Below are positions 8,387 through 16,449 of a stretch of DNA of 64,000 nucleotides, piece after piece. Every line of letters starts with the position of its first letter. Position 1 is the first letter of the stretch. The notes beneath the pieces are model-generated. The model saw only the letters and a list, made by a program, of their open reading frames with translations, searched no databases and was not told the origin of the DNA. Source of the stretch: Devosia sp. Root685 (lineage in GTDB: Bacteria; Pseudomonadota; Alphaproteobacteria; Rhizobiales; Devosiaceae). A program made the translations under genes and the position numbers. The DNA lies in NCBI RefSeq assembly GCF_001427875.1, contig NZ_LMHK01000001.1, forward strand, positions 1,304,871-1,368,870. Reading direction: 5' to 3'.

Positions 8387-9964
8387 TTATTCTGCGCTGA
8401 CGATATACTGGGGCAGCGTGTACTGATCGGCGCGGCCCTCCATCGTCAGGCCATTGCGCAGAGCCCAGACAGGCACTTCGTAATGGACCGGAATGATGCC
8501 GAAGTCGTTGAGCACCATGGAGTCGGCCTGAGACAGAATGGCGCCGCGCGCTGCGTCGTCCATGGTGGATGCTGCTTCGGCGAGCAACGCATCAACCTCA
8601 GGATTGGAATAGCGGCCGCCATTGGCGGTGCCCTTGCCCTGCTCGCGGTCATAGGTGTTGATAAGAGCATTTAGCGTGGTGAGATTTTCGCCACTGCCGT
8701 TGCCCCAGGCACCCAGATAGGCGCTGTACTTCATTTCATCGCGGTTCTGGAAGAATACCGGCGGCGCCGAAGCCTCGACTTCCGTGGTTACACCGACGCG
8801 GCTCCACATGGATGCGATGGTCTGAGCAATGCGGACGTCGTTGACGTAGCGGCCGTTTGGCGAACCCAGCACGATCGAGAACCCGTCAGGATAGCCCGCT
8901 TCGGTGAGCAGGGCCTTGGCCCGTTCCACGTCAACGGTCGGCGCAGTCGCGTGATCCGGGCTCGAACCGAGGAAGTGAGCAGGAACCAGATCGCCGGCGG
9001 GTTCGGCCAGGCCACCCATCACGCGGTCGACAATGCCGTAGCGGTCAATGGAAATGAACAGGGCTTCCCGGACCCGAGCATCCATCAGTGGATTGGTGTC
9101 CGTGCCGGAAATACCCGGGCTTTCACGATCCTGCTGATCGAGCGCAATGTAGACGACGCGACCCGCCGGCGCCTTGGCGATGGTAAGGTCGGGGTTGTTT
9201 TCGAAGTCCGAAAGGTTTGCAGTCGGAGGATCTTCCATGACAGCAATGTCGCCGGCGAGCAAGGCTGCAGCACGAGCCGCGGCGTTGGTCATTGGGCGCA
9301 TGGTGACCGTGTCCCATTCGGGCGCATCGCCCCAATAGTTTGGATTGCGCTCGACCACAAAGTCAGCGCCCTTTTGCCACGAAACGAATGTGAACGGCCC
9401 GGTGCCGATCAAACCATCGCCGCGGTTGAGTTCGGTCGTCGTCTTGCCTTCGGGCGCGTCGCCGGCGGCGGCGAGATGAGACATGATCACGACCGATGTG
9501 ATGTCGGCGGCAAGCAGAGGATACGGCTTAAACGTCGTCATCTTGACCGTGTAGTCGTCGATGGCTTCAACGCTTTCGATCTGACGCGTGAAAAGCGTAT
9601 AGGCGCTTGGGCTATTAGGGACTTTTGCCACGCGGTCGAAGGAGAACAGAACGTCCTCTGCAGTGAATGGCGAGCCGTCGGAGAACGTCACATCCTTGCG
9701 CAGGTTGAACACCCACTCCGTCGGGGTGACATTTTCCCAGCTTTCAGCCAGCGCCGGCTGCGGAACCGCAAAAGCGTCCATCATCACCAGCGGTTCGAAC
9801 ATGGTAAACGCAACCTGCATATTGGTTGCCAACACATGGAACTGAGGATCGAGCGAGCTAGGTTCCGACTTGATGCCGATCATCAGATCAGCCGCATGAA
9901 GGGGCATAGCCCCAAGCATCAGTGCTGCCACAGAAGTGGCAAGGGTGCCTGTAAAGAGGCGCAT
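8387..9964 (-). CDS. periplasmic peptide/amide-binding protein of ABC transporter (DppA family 5)
   Basis: 525 residues from the ATG at 9964, chosen because AAGGAG sits 6 nt upstream; an earlier frame start at 9982 would put residues before the signal peptide. A Sec signal peptide (hydrophobic stretch, cleavage near LHAADL) is followed by a family-5 solute-binding domain: SLDPQFHVLATN, FEPLV, AESWENVTPTEWVFNLR, and DGSPFTAEDVLFSFDR, which is the family signature. It is first in the operon and delivers the ligand to the permeases. The AbgB-like enzyme at the operon end suggests an N-acylated or amide-linked amino acid or peptide as ligand. Confidence 0.92.
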   Translation of the reverse strand: MRLFTGTLATSVAALMLGAMPLHAADLMIGIKSEPSSLDPQFHVLATNMQVAFTMFEPLVMMDAFAVPQPALAESWENVTPTEWVFNLRKDVTFSDGSPFTAEDVLFSFDRVAKVPNSPSAYTLFTRQIESVEAIDDYTVKMTTFKPYPLLAADITSVVIMSHLAAAGDAPEGKTTTELNRGDGLIGTGPFTFVSWQKGADFVVERNPNYWGDAPEWDTVTMRPMTNAAARAAALLAGDIAVMEDPPTANLSDFENNPDLTIAKAPAGRVVYIALDQQDRESPGISGTDTNPLMDARVREALFISIDRYGIVDRVMGGLAEPAGDLVPAHFLGSSPDHATAPTVDVERAKALLTEAGYPDGFSIVLGSPNGRYVNDVRIAQTIASMWSRVGVTTEVEASAPPVFFQNRDEMKYSAYLGAWGNGSGENLTTLNALINTYDREQGKGTANGGRYSNPEVDALLAEAASTMDDAARGAILSQADSMVLNDFGIIPVHYEVPVWALRNGLTMEGRADQYTLPQYIVSAE

Positions 9965-10378
9965 TTTGTTCTCCTTTTTCACCCCGCGCTTTCACGCAAG
10001 GCATTCCCGTTCGGCATATTCCCTTCGGTCCAACCTGCTCAAATTTTTCCCTCGTCACCTGCCCCTTGGAGCTTATTCGTGACTTTTGAACAGGGAGGCA
10101 GACCTCCTGCGACCGCGAGAACTGGCGGATGAACGCCAAGAAACACGGCACATAGTCGATCGCGGTGCAGCCTAGCCAACTGCCGAAGGGGTGGCGGCGT
10201 CACGCTTTGCGAGCGACTGGACGCCATTGTTTGCGCATGGATATATGCATTTCAATAAACTATCACGGCACAAGCCATGAATAGTAGTTATATTGAAATC
10301 CTGGCTTAGCCAGAGTAATCCAGCTATGTGATCTAGGCGCCGTCGAAGCCGGCGCCTCGCAAGTGACCGGAGCGCGAC
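9965..10378. promoter_or_regulatory. divergent intergenic region between peptide ABC operon and LysR gene
   Basis: About 410 bp without a gene. It holds a perfect 9-bp inverted repeat, ATTTCAATA at 10249-10257 and TATTGAAAT at 10291-10299, with centres 42 bp apart (four helical turns). It also holds a 6-bp palindrome CTGGCT-T-AGCCAG at 10301-10313, only 66 bp before the LysR start. Both are candidate LysR sites for autoregulation and for control of the divergent operon. An imperfect dyad lies around 10091-10110. No -10/-35 pair is clear enough to call. Confidence 0.5.
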
Positions 10379-11299
10379 ATGGATTTTCGCCAGCTTAGAA
10401 ATCTGGTTTTCGTCGCTCGCCACGGCAGCTTCGGCATCGCGGCCAACACCCTTAACGTCACACAGCCAGCGCTGAGCAAAAGCCTGCGGGTATTGGAACA
10501 GTCGATGGGTGTGCGGTTGCTGGATCGGGGCCCCTGGGGCGTCAAGCCTACGGAATATGGCCGCAGGCTCATCGAATATGGAGAAGTCATTCTCAGTCTC
10601 AGCGACGAGGCGCGCAACGAGCTGGATGCCATGCGCGGCGCACGCCGAGGACTGCTCAGAGTGGGCGCCAACGCCACTGCCATGCGAGAAATCGTCCCGA
10701 AGGCCACGCGGCAATTTCTCGGCACGCATCCTGACGTGGCCGTGACTCTCAATGAGGAATTGAGCCCTGCCCTGCTCAATCTTCTGATAAACGGCTCGCT
10801 CGACCTTGCCGTGATGACCCGGCCCAAGGACTTTCCGGCAGAAGAGATCGAATTTCGAACGATCCTCGAAATTCCGGTCGATATCGTTGCCGACCGAGGC
10901 CATCCGCTCGCGTCGAGACAAACAGTCGTTACATCGGAACTTTGCGCCTACGACTGGATCTTGCCGGCCCGGCCCGATCCGGACAGGCTGGCGCTCGATT
11001 CCCTGTTCGCTACGGCCCAGTTGCCGCTGCCTCAGGCTGCCTGCGAAACAACATCGTCGAACTTGCAAATTGCCATGCTGATCGGGTCGAACTGGCTAAG
11101 CTATCTGACACGCACCAGCGCTTATGCCCACGCTGCAGACGCCAAACTCATGCCACTGAACATGTCTGGTCCAACCTGGACCAGACAGATCGGCGTCGCC
11201 ATACGCAAGAAAAGCATCATGCGTCCGGTCGTCAAAGCCTATCTCAAGGCCGTCGACGCGATTGGCATGGATATACAGCAGCGATCAACTGCTGTCTGA
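10379..11299 (+). CDS. LysR-family transcriptional regulator
   Basis: 306 residues. The N-terminal winged helix-turn-helix covers roughly residues 1-60 (FRQLRNLVFVARHGSFGIAANTLNVTQPALSKSLRVLE), followed by a linker helix and a type-2 periplasmic-binding-fold effector domain. It is divergent from the peptide ABC/AbgB-like operon and probably senses the imported compound or a product of it. The long minus-strand frame across this gene is a shadow: only this frame carries the family sequence. Confidence 0.9.
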   Translation: MDFRQLRNLVFVARHGSFGIAANTLNVTQPALSKSLRVLEQSMGVRLLDRGPWGVKPTEYGRRLIEYGEVILSLSDEARNELDAMRGARRGLLRVGANATAMREIVPKATRQFLGTHPDVAVTLNEELSPALLNLLINGSLDLAVMTRPKDFPAEEIEFRTILEIPVDIVADRGHPLASRQTVVTSELCAYDWILPARPDPDRLALDSLFATAQLPLPQAACETTSSNLQIAMLIGSNWLSYLTRTSAYAHAADAKLMPLNMSGPTWTRQIGVAIRKKSIMRPVVKAYLKAVDAIGMDIQQRSTAV

Positions 11300-11317
11300 G
11301 CCAAGCCTTGGTGCAAG

Positions 11318-12988
11318 TCAGGCATGGGCAGCATCGAGGCGCCCCGAACGCATTTCATCCGCCAGGCGGCGACAGGCACGCACCGTCAGTGCCATCACGG
11401 TCAGCGTCGTGCCCGAAAGGCCGCTACCGGCAAATGCGCTGGCGTCAGTAACCAGGAGATTGGGAACATCCCAGCTCTGGTTCCAGCGATTGAGCACCGA
11501 GTCCTCAGGCCGTTCGCCCATGCGTGCGCCGCCGCTTTCATGGATGGCCGATCCCATAACCATGGTCTTGCGGAAAAACAGCCGGAACAGCGCCCGGCTT
11601 AGGGGATCCGCCTTAGGATAAGCCCCCGGCCCCATTTCCACCAGACCAAGCGGTGAACCGAGAAACTCGAACTCGCCGCCGGCCCCCTTGATCATATCGA
11701 GCAGCGCCGCGTTTTGTTCGCGCATCGTCAGCTCATCGCTCGAATGCATGGCACAACGGATATGCGGCACCGGAATGCCCCACGCGTCCTTGCGTCGCTT
11801 GTCGAGCGTCACTCTGTTGTGCGCATGCGGCATCATCCGGCCAAAGCCGAAAAACGCCCAACGCGATGCGGCACCGTCAGCGACCGGACTTCTGCCTATT
11901 GCGCCTTGAAAGGTGAAATCTCCCGCGGCTGTACTATCATCAGCGTCGGCAGGCGATATGAATACACCACCAGAGGCGGCGTAGAAGGGATCCTGCAGTG
12001 CCGTCTCGTCCTTGCTCCAGCCGGGTGAAGGCGGGAAACTGCCTTGGGCGACATTGGGCAACTGGTCCATGAAATAGCGTCCGAGCATGTCCGAAGTGTT
12101 GCCCAGCCCGCGCGGATGGCGCGTCGAAGCCGAGTTGAGCAAAAGCCGGATGCTTTCGATTGGCGACGCGCAGACGACGACAGCAGCAGCATCGACCCGG
12201 CGAACGGCGCCCGTTGGTCCGTCGAGATACTCCACGCCAGTGGCGCGGTTGCCCTCCCCGTTTGTCAGGATGCGCCGCACGATGGCGTTGTGCCGCACTT
12301 CCAGCAGACCGGTGGCCAGCGCATCGCGCATGGGCCGATACACCCTTTCTGGATCAGGCGCTATATAACGCCAGGAAACGACGTGATGGCGCGGATATTT
12401 CGCCTCGATGATACCCTTAAAGGCCGCCTCGGCTTTGCTCAGTCTGGCCTGTTGCGCATAAATGCCGTCCGGCATCGTTGCGAGCCCATCCGTGTTGCCA
12501 ATGAGGCCAAGGCACTGCTCCACCTCATCGTAGAACGGGGCAACATCCGCGTAACTGATGGGCCAGTCTACCCCGGCATTCTTGCGGCTGCGGATCTTGA
12601 AGTCGTCATCGGACCAGCGCAACAGCACGCGACCGAAGCTATGCAGCCGCCCCCCGCCCTGTTTGCCGCGAATCCAGAGGTAGGGCGCGTCGGGCGGCGT
12701 CGTGTAGGGGTTCTTGCGATCGTTGACGAATAAATGGCTCATCCATTTGCGGAAAAACACGGCCCGTGCCTGGACACCCTGGCCTTTGAGCGTCGCCTCA
12801 GCTCGCTCCATCACATTCGGATCACGCTTCGGCCCGACCTTGCGCGCCGGATCGAAATCACTGGGCGACAGGGATCGTCCAGCTTCAAGCATGAGCACCT
12901 TCAGTCCCTGGGCTGTCAGTTCCCTGGCGGCAAAGCTTCCGGAGGCGCCGGAGCCAACCACCAGCACATCATACTGCGCGTCCTGCAT
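11318..12988 (-). CDS. GMC-family FAD oxidoreductase (gluconate/fructose dehydrogenase flavoprotein type)
   Basis: 556 residues from the ATG at 12988; the frame extends to 13093 but that part overlaps the preceding gene. The N-terminal FAD-binding motif is VLVVGSGASGSFAARELTAQG, with the second-strand acidic residue in LMLEAGRS. The C-terminal GMC domain has IHESGGARMG (catalytic His) and NLLVTDASAFAGSGLSGTTLTVMAL. These are features of the branch containing gluconate-2-dehydrogenase large subunits and sugar/polyol oxidoreductases, which oxidise hydroxyl groups of sugars. No cytochrome or small subunit gene is adjacent. It follows the TIM-barrel isomerase gene by 10 bp, so the two form an operon for an unidentified carbohydrate. 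Confidence 0.85.
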   Translation of the reverse strand: MQDAQYDVLVVGSGASGSFAARELTAQGLKVLMLEAGRSLSPSDFDPARKVGPKRDPNVMERAEATLKGQGVQARAVFFRKWMSHLFVNDRKNPYTTPPDAPYLWIRGKQGGGRLHSFGRVLLRWSDDDFKIRSRKNAGVDWPISYADVAPFYDEVEQCLGLIGNTDGLATMPDGIYAQQARLSKAEAAFKGIIEAKYPRHHVVSWRYIAPDPERVYRPMRDALATGLLEVRHNAIVRRILTNGEGNRATGVEYLDGPTGAVRRVDAAAVVVCASPIESIRLLLNSASTRHPRGLGNTSDMLGRYFMDQLPNVAQGSFPPSPGWSKDETALQDPFYAASGGVFISPADADDSTAAGDFTFQGAIGRSPVADGAASRWAFFGFGRMMPHAHNRVTLDKRRKDAWGIPVPHIRCAMHSSDELTMREQNAALLDMIKGAGGEFEFLGSPLGLVEMGPGAYPKADPLSRALFRLFFRKTMVMGSAIHESGGARMGERPEDSVLNRWNQSWDVPNLLVTDASAFAGSGLSGTTLTVMALTVRACRRLADEMRSGRLDAAHA

Positions 12989-12998
12989 CGAGACGGTC

Positions 12999-13907
12999 CT
13001 AGGATACGATCGGCTTCTTGAGGCCAGACAGCCACCGCGCACTCGCCTCGGCGGAGGCAAACGGGGACATGGTGGGAAAGTCCACTTCGGCAATCAGCCA
13101 ACCGTCGAAGTCAGGTCCTACCGCGCCGATCATGGCGACGAGGTCGAGCTCGCCCAAGCCGGGTTCGGCCCAGAGCCCGTCAACTACGGTTTCGCGATAG
13201 GTCTTGCCTGCAGCCTTAGCGGCGTCGCGGACGGAAAGGCGGCAATCCTTGATATGCATGACCGTGACGCGGTCCCGATAGTCACGAACCAGCCCGACGA
13301 CGTCTGCCCCCGCCCATGACAAATGGCCGGTATCGGGACCAAAGGCCAACTGAGAGGCGGAAATGGCATCAAGGATCTGGCGGGCTTCGCTTTCCGTCTC
13401 GCCCCAGCACCCAACGTGAGGGTGGAAAGCTGCCAAAACACCTTCTTCGCGGATAACCGCCGAAACCTTATCTAGGATGGACACCACCTCCGAGAATTCG
13501 GAACTCGCGATTGAGGCTCCTATGCCTGGCCTTTCTACGCGAAGAGGGTTCATACGCGGTGACATGAACATGTCGGTGAGCCCGAGAGCAGCGTGCTGGG
13601 CCGCGCTCTTCCGAGCATTTTCGCAGGCCACATCGACGCTGACACCGTGGTCAGGCAGTCCAAGCGAGAAATAGCCCGGCGCCGGCTGCAGCCCGGCTTG
13701 ATCAAGTGCGTCCTTATATTGCGGCACCGTCCAGTCCGGGGGGACTTGGGCGTGGATCGCCTTAAACCCGGAGCGGGCAACTTCAGACATGATTTCGCGA
13801 GGCGCCGGCCCCGAATTGGGATTGAGCCAGCCATCTGCGGTAGCAAACCATTGAATAGGATTCAGCGCGACACGGTAGCCGCCATCCATGCGCGATGTAT
13901 CATTCAT
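12999..13907 (-). CDS. sugar phosphate isomerase/epimerase-like TIM-barrel protein (IolE/xylose-isomerase-like)
   Basis: 302 residues from the ATG at 13907, with GGAGA upstream. The domain is the AP-endonuclease-2/xylose isomerase TIM barrel: AFHPHVGCWGET, FGPDTGHLSWAGAD, VMHIKDC and AEVDFP supply the usual metal-binding His, Asp and Glu residues. The family includes inosose dehydratase and ketose epimerases. Its partner is a GMC oxidoreductase, an arrangement seen in operons that oxidise and then isomerise or dehydrate a cyclitol or sugar. The specific reaction is not determinable here. Confidence 0.8.
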   Translation of the reverse strand: MNDTSRMDGGYRVALNPIQWFATADGWLNPNSGPAPREIMSEVARSGFKAIHAQVPPDWTVPQYKDALDQAGLQPAPGYFSLGLPDHGVSVDVACENARKSAAQHAALGLTDMFMSPRMNPLRVERPGIGASIASSEFSEVVSILDKVSAVIREEGVLAAFHPHVGCWGETESEARQILDAISASQLAFGPDTGHLSWAGADVVGLVRDYRDRVTVMHIKDCRLSVRDAAKAAGKTYRETVVDGLWAEPGLGELDLVAMIGAVGPDFDGWLIAEVDFPTMSPFASAEASARWLSGLKKPIVS

Positions 13908-14211
13908 TGGATTTCTCCGTTCTGCCCGTGAGGGTTGCTTGTCATGTGAGCGGGGTGGGACCCGGTATCGCGTCGACGCCAACCTCGGTGCGCCAAAAGC
14001 GCTGCTCGCTACGATCCTAACGCGCGCCATGGTAGCGCGAAAATGAAAATGAGGCCTCTGGCCATAGCTTTGAGGCATGATGCTCATGAGGAAATTCGGT
14101 CCGAAGCTGACATGCGGATTGCACTGGCAGGCTAGACGGCAGGTATAACAGGCATATTCTGAGCAAAGGCCGCGCCTAATTCAGAGGGCCAGCTGTTCCT
14201 GGAGGGCACTC
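13908..14211. other. divergent intergenic region, no gene
   Basis: About 300 bp between the divergent isomerase and AraC genes. A TTGCAC (14119-14124) and a TATAAC (14144-14149) are separated by 19 bp, which is too long for a confident sigma-70 promoter. I see no strong inverted repeat. Confidence 0.35.
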
Positions 14212-15267
14212 ATGCTCGGAGAAGTGGTTGCAGCGCATCATGGGCCATCCTCCATCCGGGCCTTTTTCCTCGAACCAGCCCTTGCCGAATTGCGACGGTT
14301 GCGGCTTCCGATTCAGAGCAGGCTGAAGCAGTTTGGGTTGACGCTCTCCGACGTCAGCTCGCCTTATGCCTGGGTGCCGCTGCGATGCCACACCGAACTA
14401 CTCGAAGCCGCCGCGCGACTAACCCAAAACGAATATCTCGGTTTCGAGATTGGGCGCCGTTTCGACGCTCAAAGTCTTGGCCCGTTTTCGGCTTTGCTTG
14501 CCAATGCACGCACCCTGGGCGAGGTCTTCGAGCTATATCGCAGCTTTCAATCGGTTTGGCAGGCGAACACCAGTTTCGTAACGGAGCGCTATTCCGACGT
14601 AACGCATTATGTCTATGTCATCGACGATCCAACTATATGGCCTCGCCGCCAGGACGCGGAATTCACGATCGCCGCGTTGGTCACGCTGGGCCGGCATCTC
14701 GGGTTAACCAAATGGTGCCCGGAGGCAGTGGAGTTCGAGCACCCGCTACCCGCCGATACGCGACCGCTCAAAGCGTTCTTCAATGCGCCTGTCTCAGCAA
14801 ACCGCGACGCGAACCGGATCATCGTGTCCAATTCGGACTTGGACCGCCCGTTGCCCCGAAACAAAGATGGGCACGAAGAGGCCACAAACGTGCTCGAGCG
14901 CCATTTGCGCGACCTCATGAGTGCGGACCACATGAATAGCCCGACGCATGACCTCGTCGACGCCATCAACGCGATTATCAACCGGCGTATGGGGCGTGCC
15001 CATCTTGACATCGGAGCGGTAGCCCTTGAAGTCGGGACGTCGGAACGCAGCCTCCGTCGACACCTGGAACAGGCAGGCAAGAGCTTTCGCGACCTGGTTC
15101 AGGAACAACGCCTCCTCAGGGCGAAATCTCTTCTGAGCACCGGGCGGACGTCTGTTGCCGATGCCGCGGCAAAGCTGGGCTATGCTGACGCCGCAGCCTT
15201 CTGTCGCGCGTTTCGCGATTGGACCGGGATTTCCCCCATGCGCTACGCCCGGCAGCGCAAGAGTTGA
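14212..15267 (+). CDS. AraC-family transcriptional regulator with Arabinose_bd-type N-terminal domain
   Basis: 351 residues. The N-terminal half has the OruR/ArgR-like sensor layout (PYAWVPLRCHTELLEAAARL, GLEIGRRF-like segment, LLANARTLGEVFELYRSF). The C-terminal AraC double helix-turn-helix covers about residues 255-350 (DIGAVALEVGTSERSLRRHLEQ, SVADAAAKLGYADAAAFCRAFRDWTGISP). It lies next to an MBL-fold hydrolase and a copper amine oxidase and may control one or both; the amine oxidase is 1.2 kb downstream on the same strand. Confidence 0.9.
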   Translation: MLGEVVAAHHGPSSIRAFFLEPALAELRRLRLPIQSRLKQFGLTLSDVSSPYAWVPLRCHTELLEAAARLTQNEYLGFEIGRRFDAQSLGPFSALLANARTLGEVFELYRSFQSVWQANTSFVTERYSDVTHYVYVIDDPTIWPRRQDAEFTIAALVTLGRHLGLTKWCPEAVEFEHPLPADTRPLKAFFNAPVSANRDANRIIVSNSDLDRPLPRNKDGHEEATNVLERHLRDLMSADHMNSPTHDLVDAINAIINRRMGRAHLDIGAVALEVGTSERSLRRHLEQAGKSFRDLVQEQRLLRAKSLLSTGRTSVADAAAKLGYADAAAFCRAFRDWTGISPMRYARQRKS

Positions 15268-15280
15268 TCCAGCTGAGCCA

Positions 15281-16249
15281 TTAAACGCGCTGATATTGAA
15301 ACGCCCCGTCCTCGTCCCGCCACTTCTGCATGCGGCCCGTCGCGACAAGATGGTTGAGCAGTGCGGCGGCCATCGCGTAGTGGATGTCCAATACCTGTTG
15401 GCCTGAATTCACGCGAAATAGGGCGGATAGCAAGCCCGCGCCGGTAATCGGAACGTCTGCCGCCTGCCAGGCGCGATTGAGCCGCCGCTCATAGGAAGCC
15501 AGATGACCGGTTATCCGGTCGCCGACATTTTGAAACGGCGCGCCATGACCCGGCAAGGCGATGATGGCACTATCGACATCCGCCCAGCTCCGAAGAAAAT
15601 CCAGCATCCTGCCGAGCGGATCGGCATCGGGGGCATCGATGGCGAGCCCGACATACGGGGTCATTTCCGGTAGTATCTGATCTCCAGTTATCAGTAACCC
15701 GTGCTTTTCGTCCAAAAACAACGCAGGCGCGACGGAGTGACCGCCGCCAAGTCTGACGAGCCATTCACGGCCGCCAACGCCGAGGCGCGCGCCTTCGAGC
15801 AGTGGACGGTGATGAGCGGTCGGGATCGTCGCCCTGCCGCCCAGGGGCCTTGACGGACTGGCACCGGAACGATGCGCACCCATCTCGCGCAAGAAGCCTT
15901 GCCGCAGCAAGGCTGCATCAGAGGGCGTAAGCGCAAATGCGGTCCGAGCTATGTCCATCTCTGCGTCGCTGACGTAAATGGGCAGTCTGTGTGCCTGCTC
16001 GAAGTGGTGCGCGAGACCCACATGGTCGGCATGGGCGTGAGTGCAGTAAACCCCGGTCAAGCTTTGCGTACAGTCCAGCTCATCCCACACGCGTCTCGTG
16101 CCCGTGTCATCCTTGCCGGTGTCGAAGAGAATATTCTCATCCGCCAACCAGGCATTCACATGCTGCAGCGCGGGATTGTCGGACTGCATCGGCAAGATGA
16201 TGCGACGCATCCCTGCTTGGTCGAGGCGTTGTTCAGTCGAAAGCGCCAT
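15281..16249 (-). CDS. MBL-fold metallo-hydrolase
   Basis: 322 residues from the ATG at 16249; a GTG at 16279 with GGAG upstream is a possible alternative start. The beta-lactamase-fold metal motif is THAHADHVG, with further ligands in LGGGHSVAPALFLD (His), LITGDQIL (Asp) and ALPGHGAPF (His). The C-terminal helical tail (ALFRVNSGQQVLDIHYAMAAALL) is that of LACTB2-like or hydroxyacylglutathione-hydrolase-like family members. It is probably a cytoplasmic hydrolase of a thioester or ester. It is convergent with the AraC gene and divergent from the amine oxidase. Confidence 0.82.
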   Translation of the reverse strand: MALSTEQRLDQAGMRRIILPMQSDNPALQHVNAWLADENILFDTGKDDTGTRRVWDELDCTQSLTGVYCTHAHADHVGLAHHFEQAHRLPIYVSDAEMDIARTAFALTPSDAALLRQGFLREMGAHRSGASPSRPLGGRATIPTAHHRPLLEGARLGVGGREWLVRLGGGHSVAPALFLDEKHGLLITGDQILPEMTPYVGLAIDAPDADPLGRMLDFLRSWADVDSAIIALPGHGAPFQNVGDRITGHLASYERRLNRAWQAADVPITGAGLLSALFRVNSGQQVLDIHYAMAAALLNHLVATGRMQKWRDEDGAFQYQRV

Positions 16250-16449
16250 TGGGAAGTTGCCTGGTCTGCGGACGGCCACGGGTGCCGTCCGCTCCTACCA
16301 TCGCCCGAAACAGCCGGTCCAGCGTCGTCGCAGGACGAACTCAAAAATTTGGCCCGTGGCCGAAAATGCAAAGAACTTGGCCGGGCTTGCCTACTGCCTG
16401 CCGTCAATCGCGTGCCAATCTTCGCATAAGAAGACTGGCAGGTGATGAC

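Noticed and set aside
8951-10132. 393-codon + strand frame across the peptide-binding protein gene
   Set aside because: Antisense shadow of a gene with clear family-5 binding-protein motifs and a ribosome binding site.
10172-11068. 298-codon minus-strand frame across the LysR gene
   Set aside because: Shadow of the LysR coding sequence; the translation is His/Arg-rich without family features.
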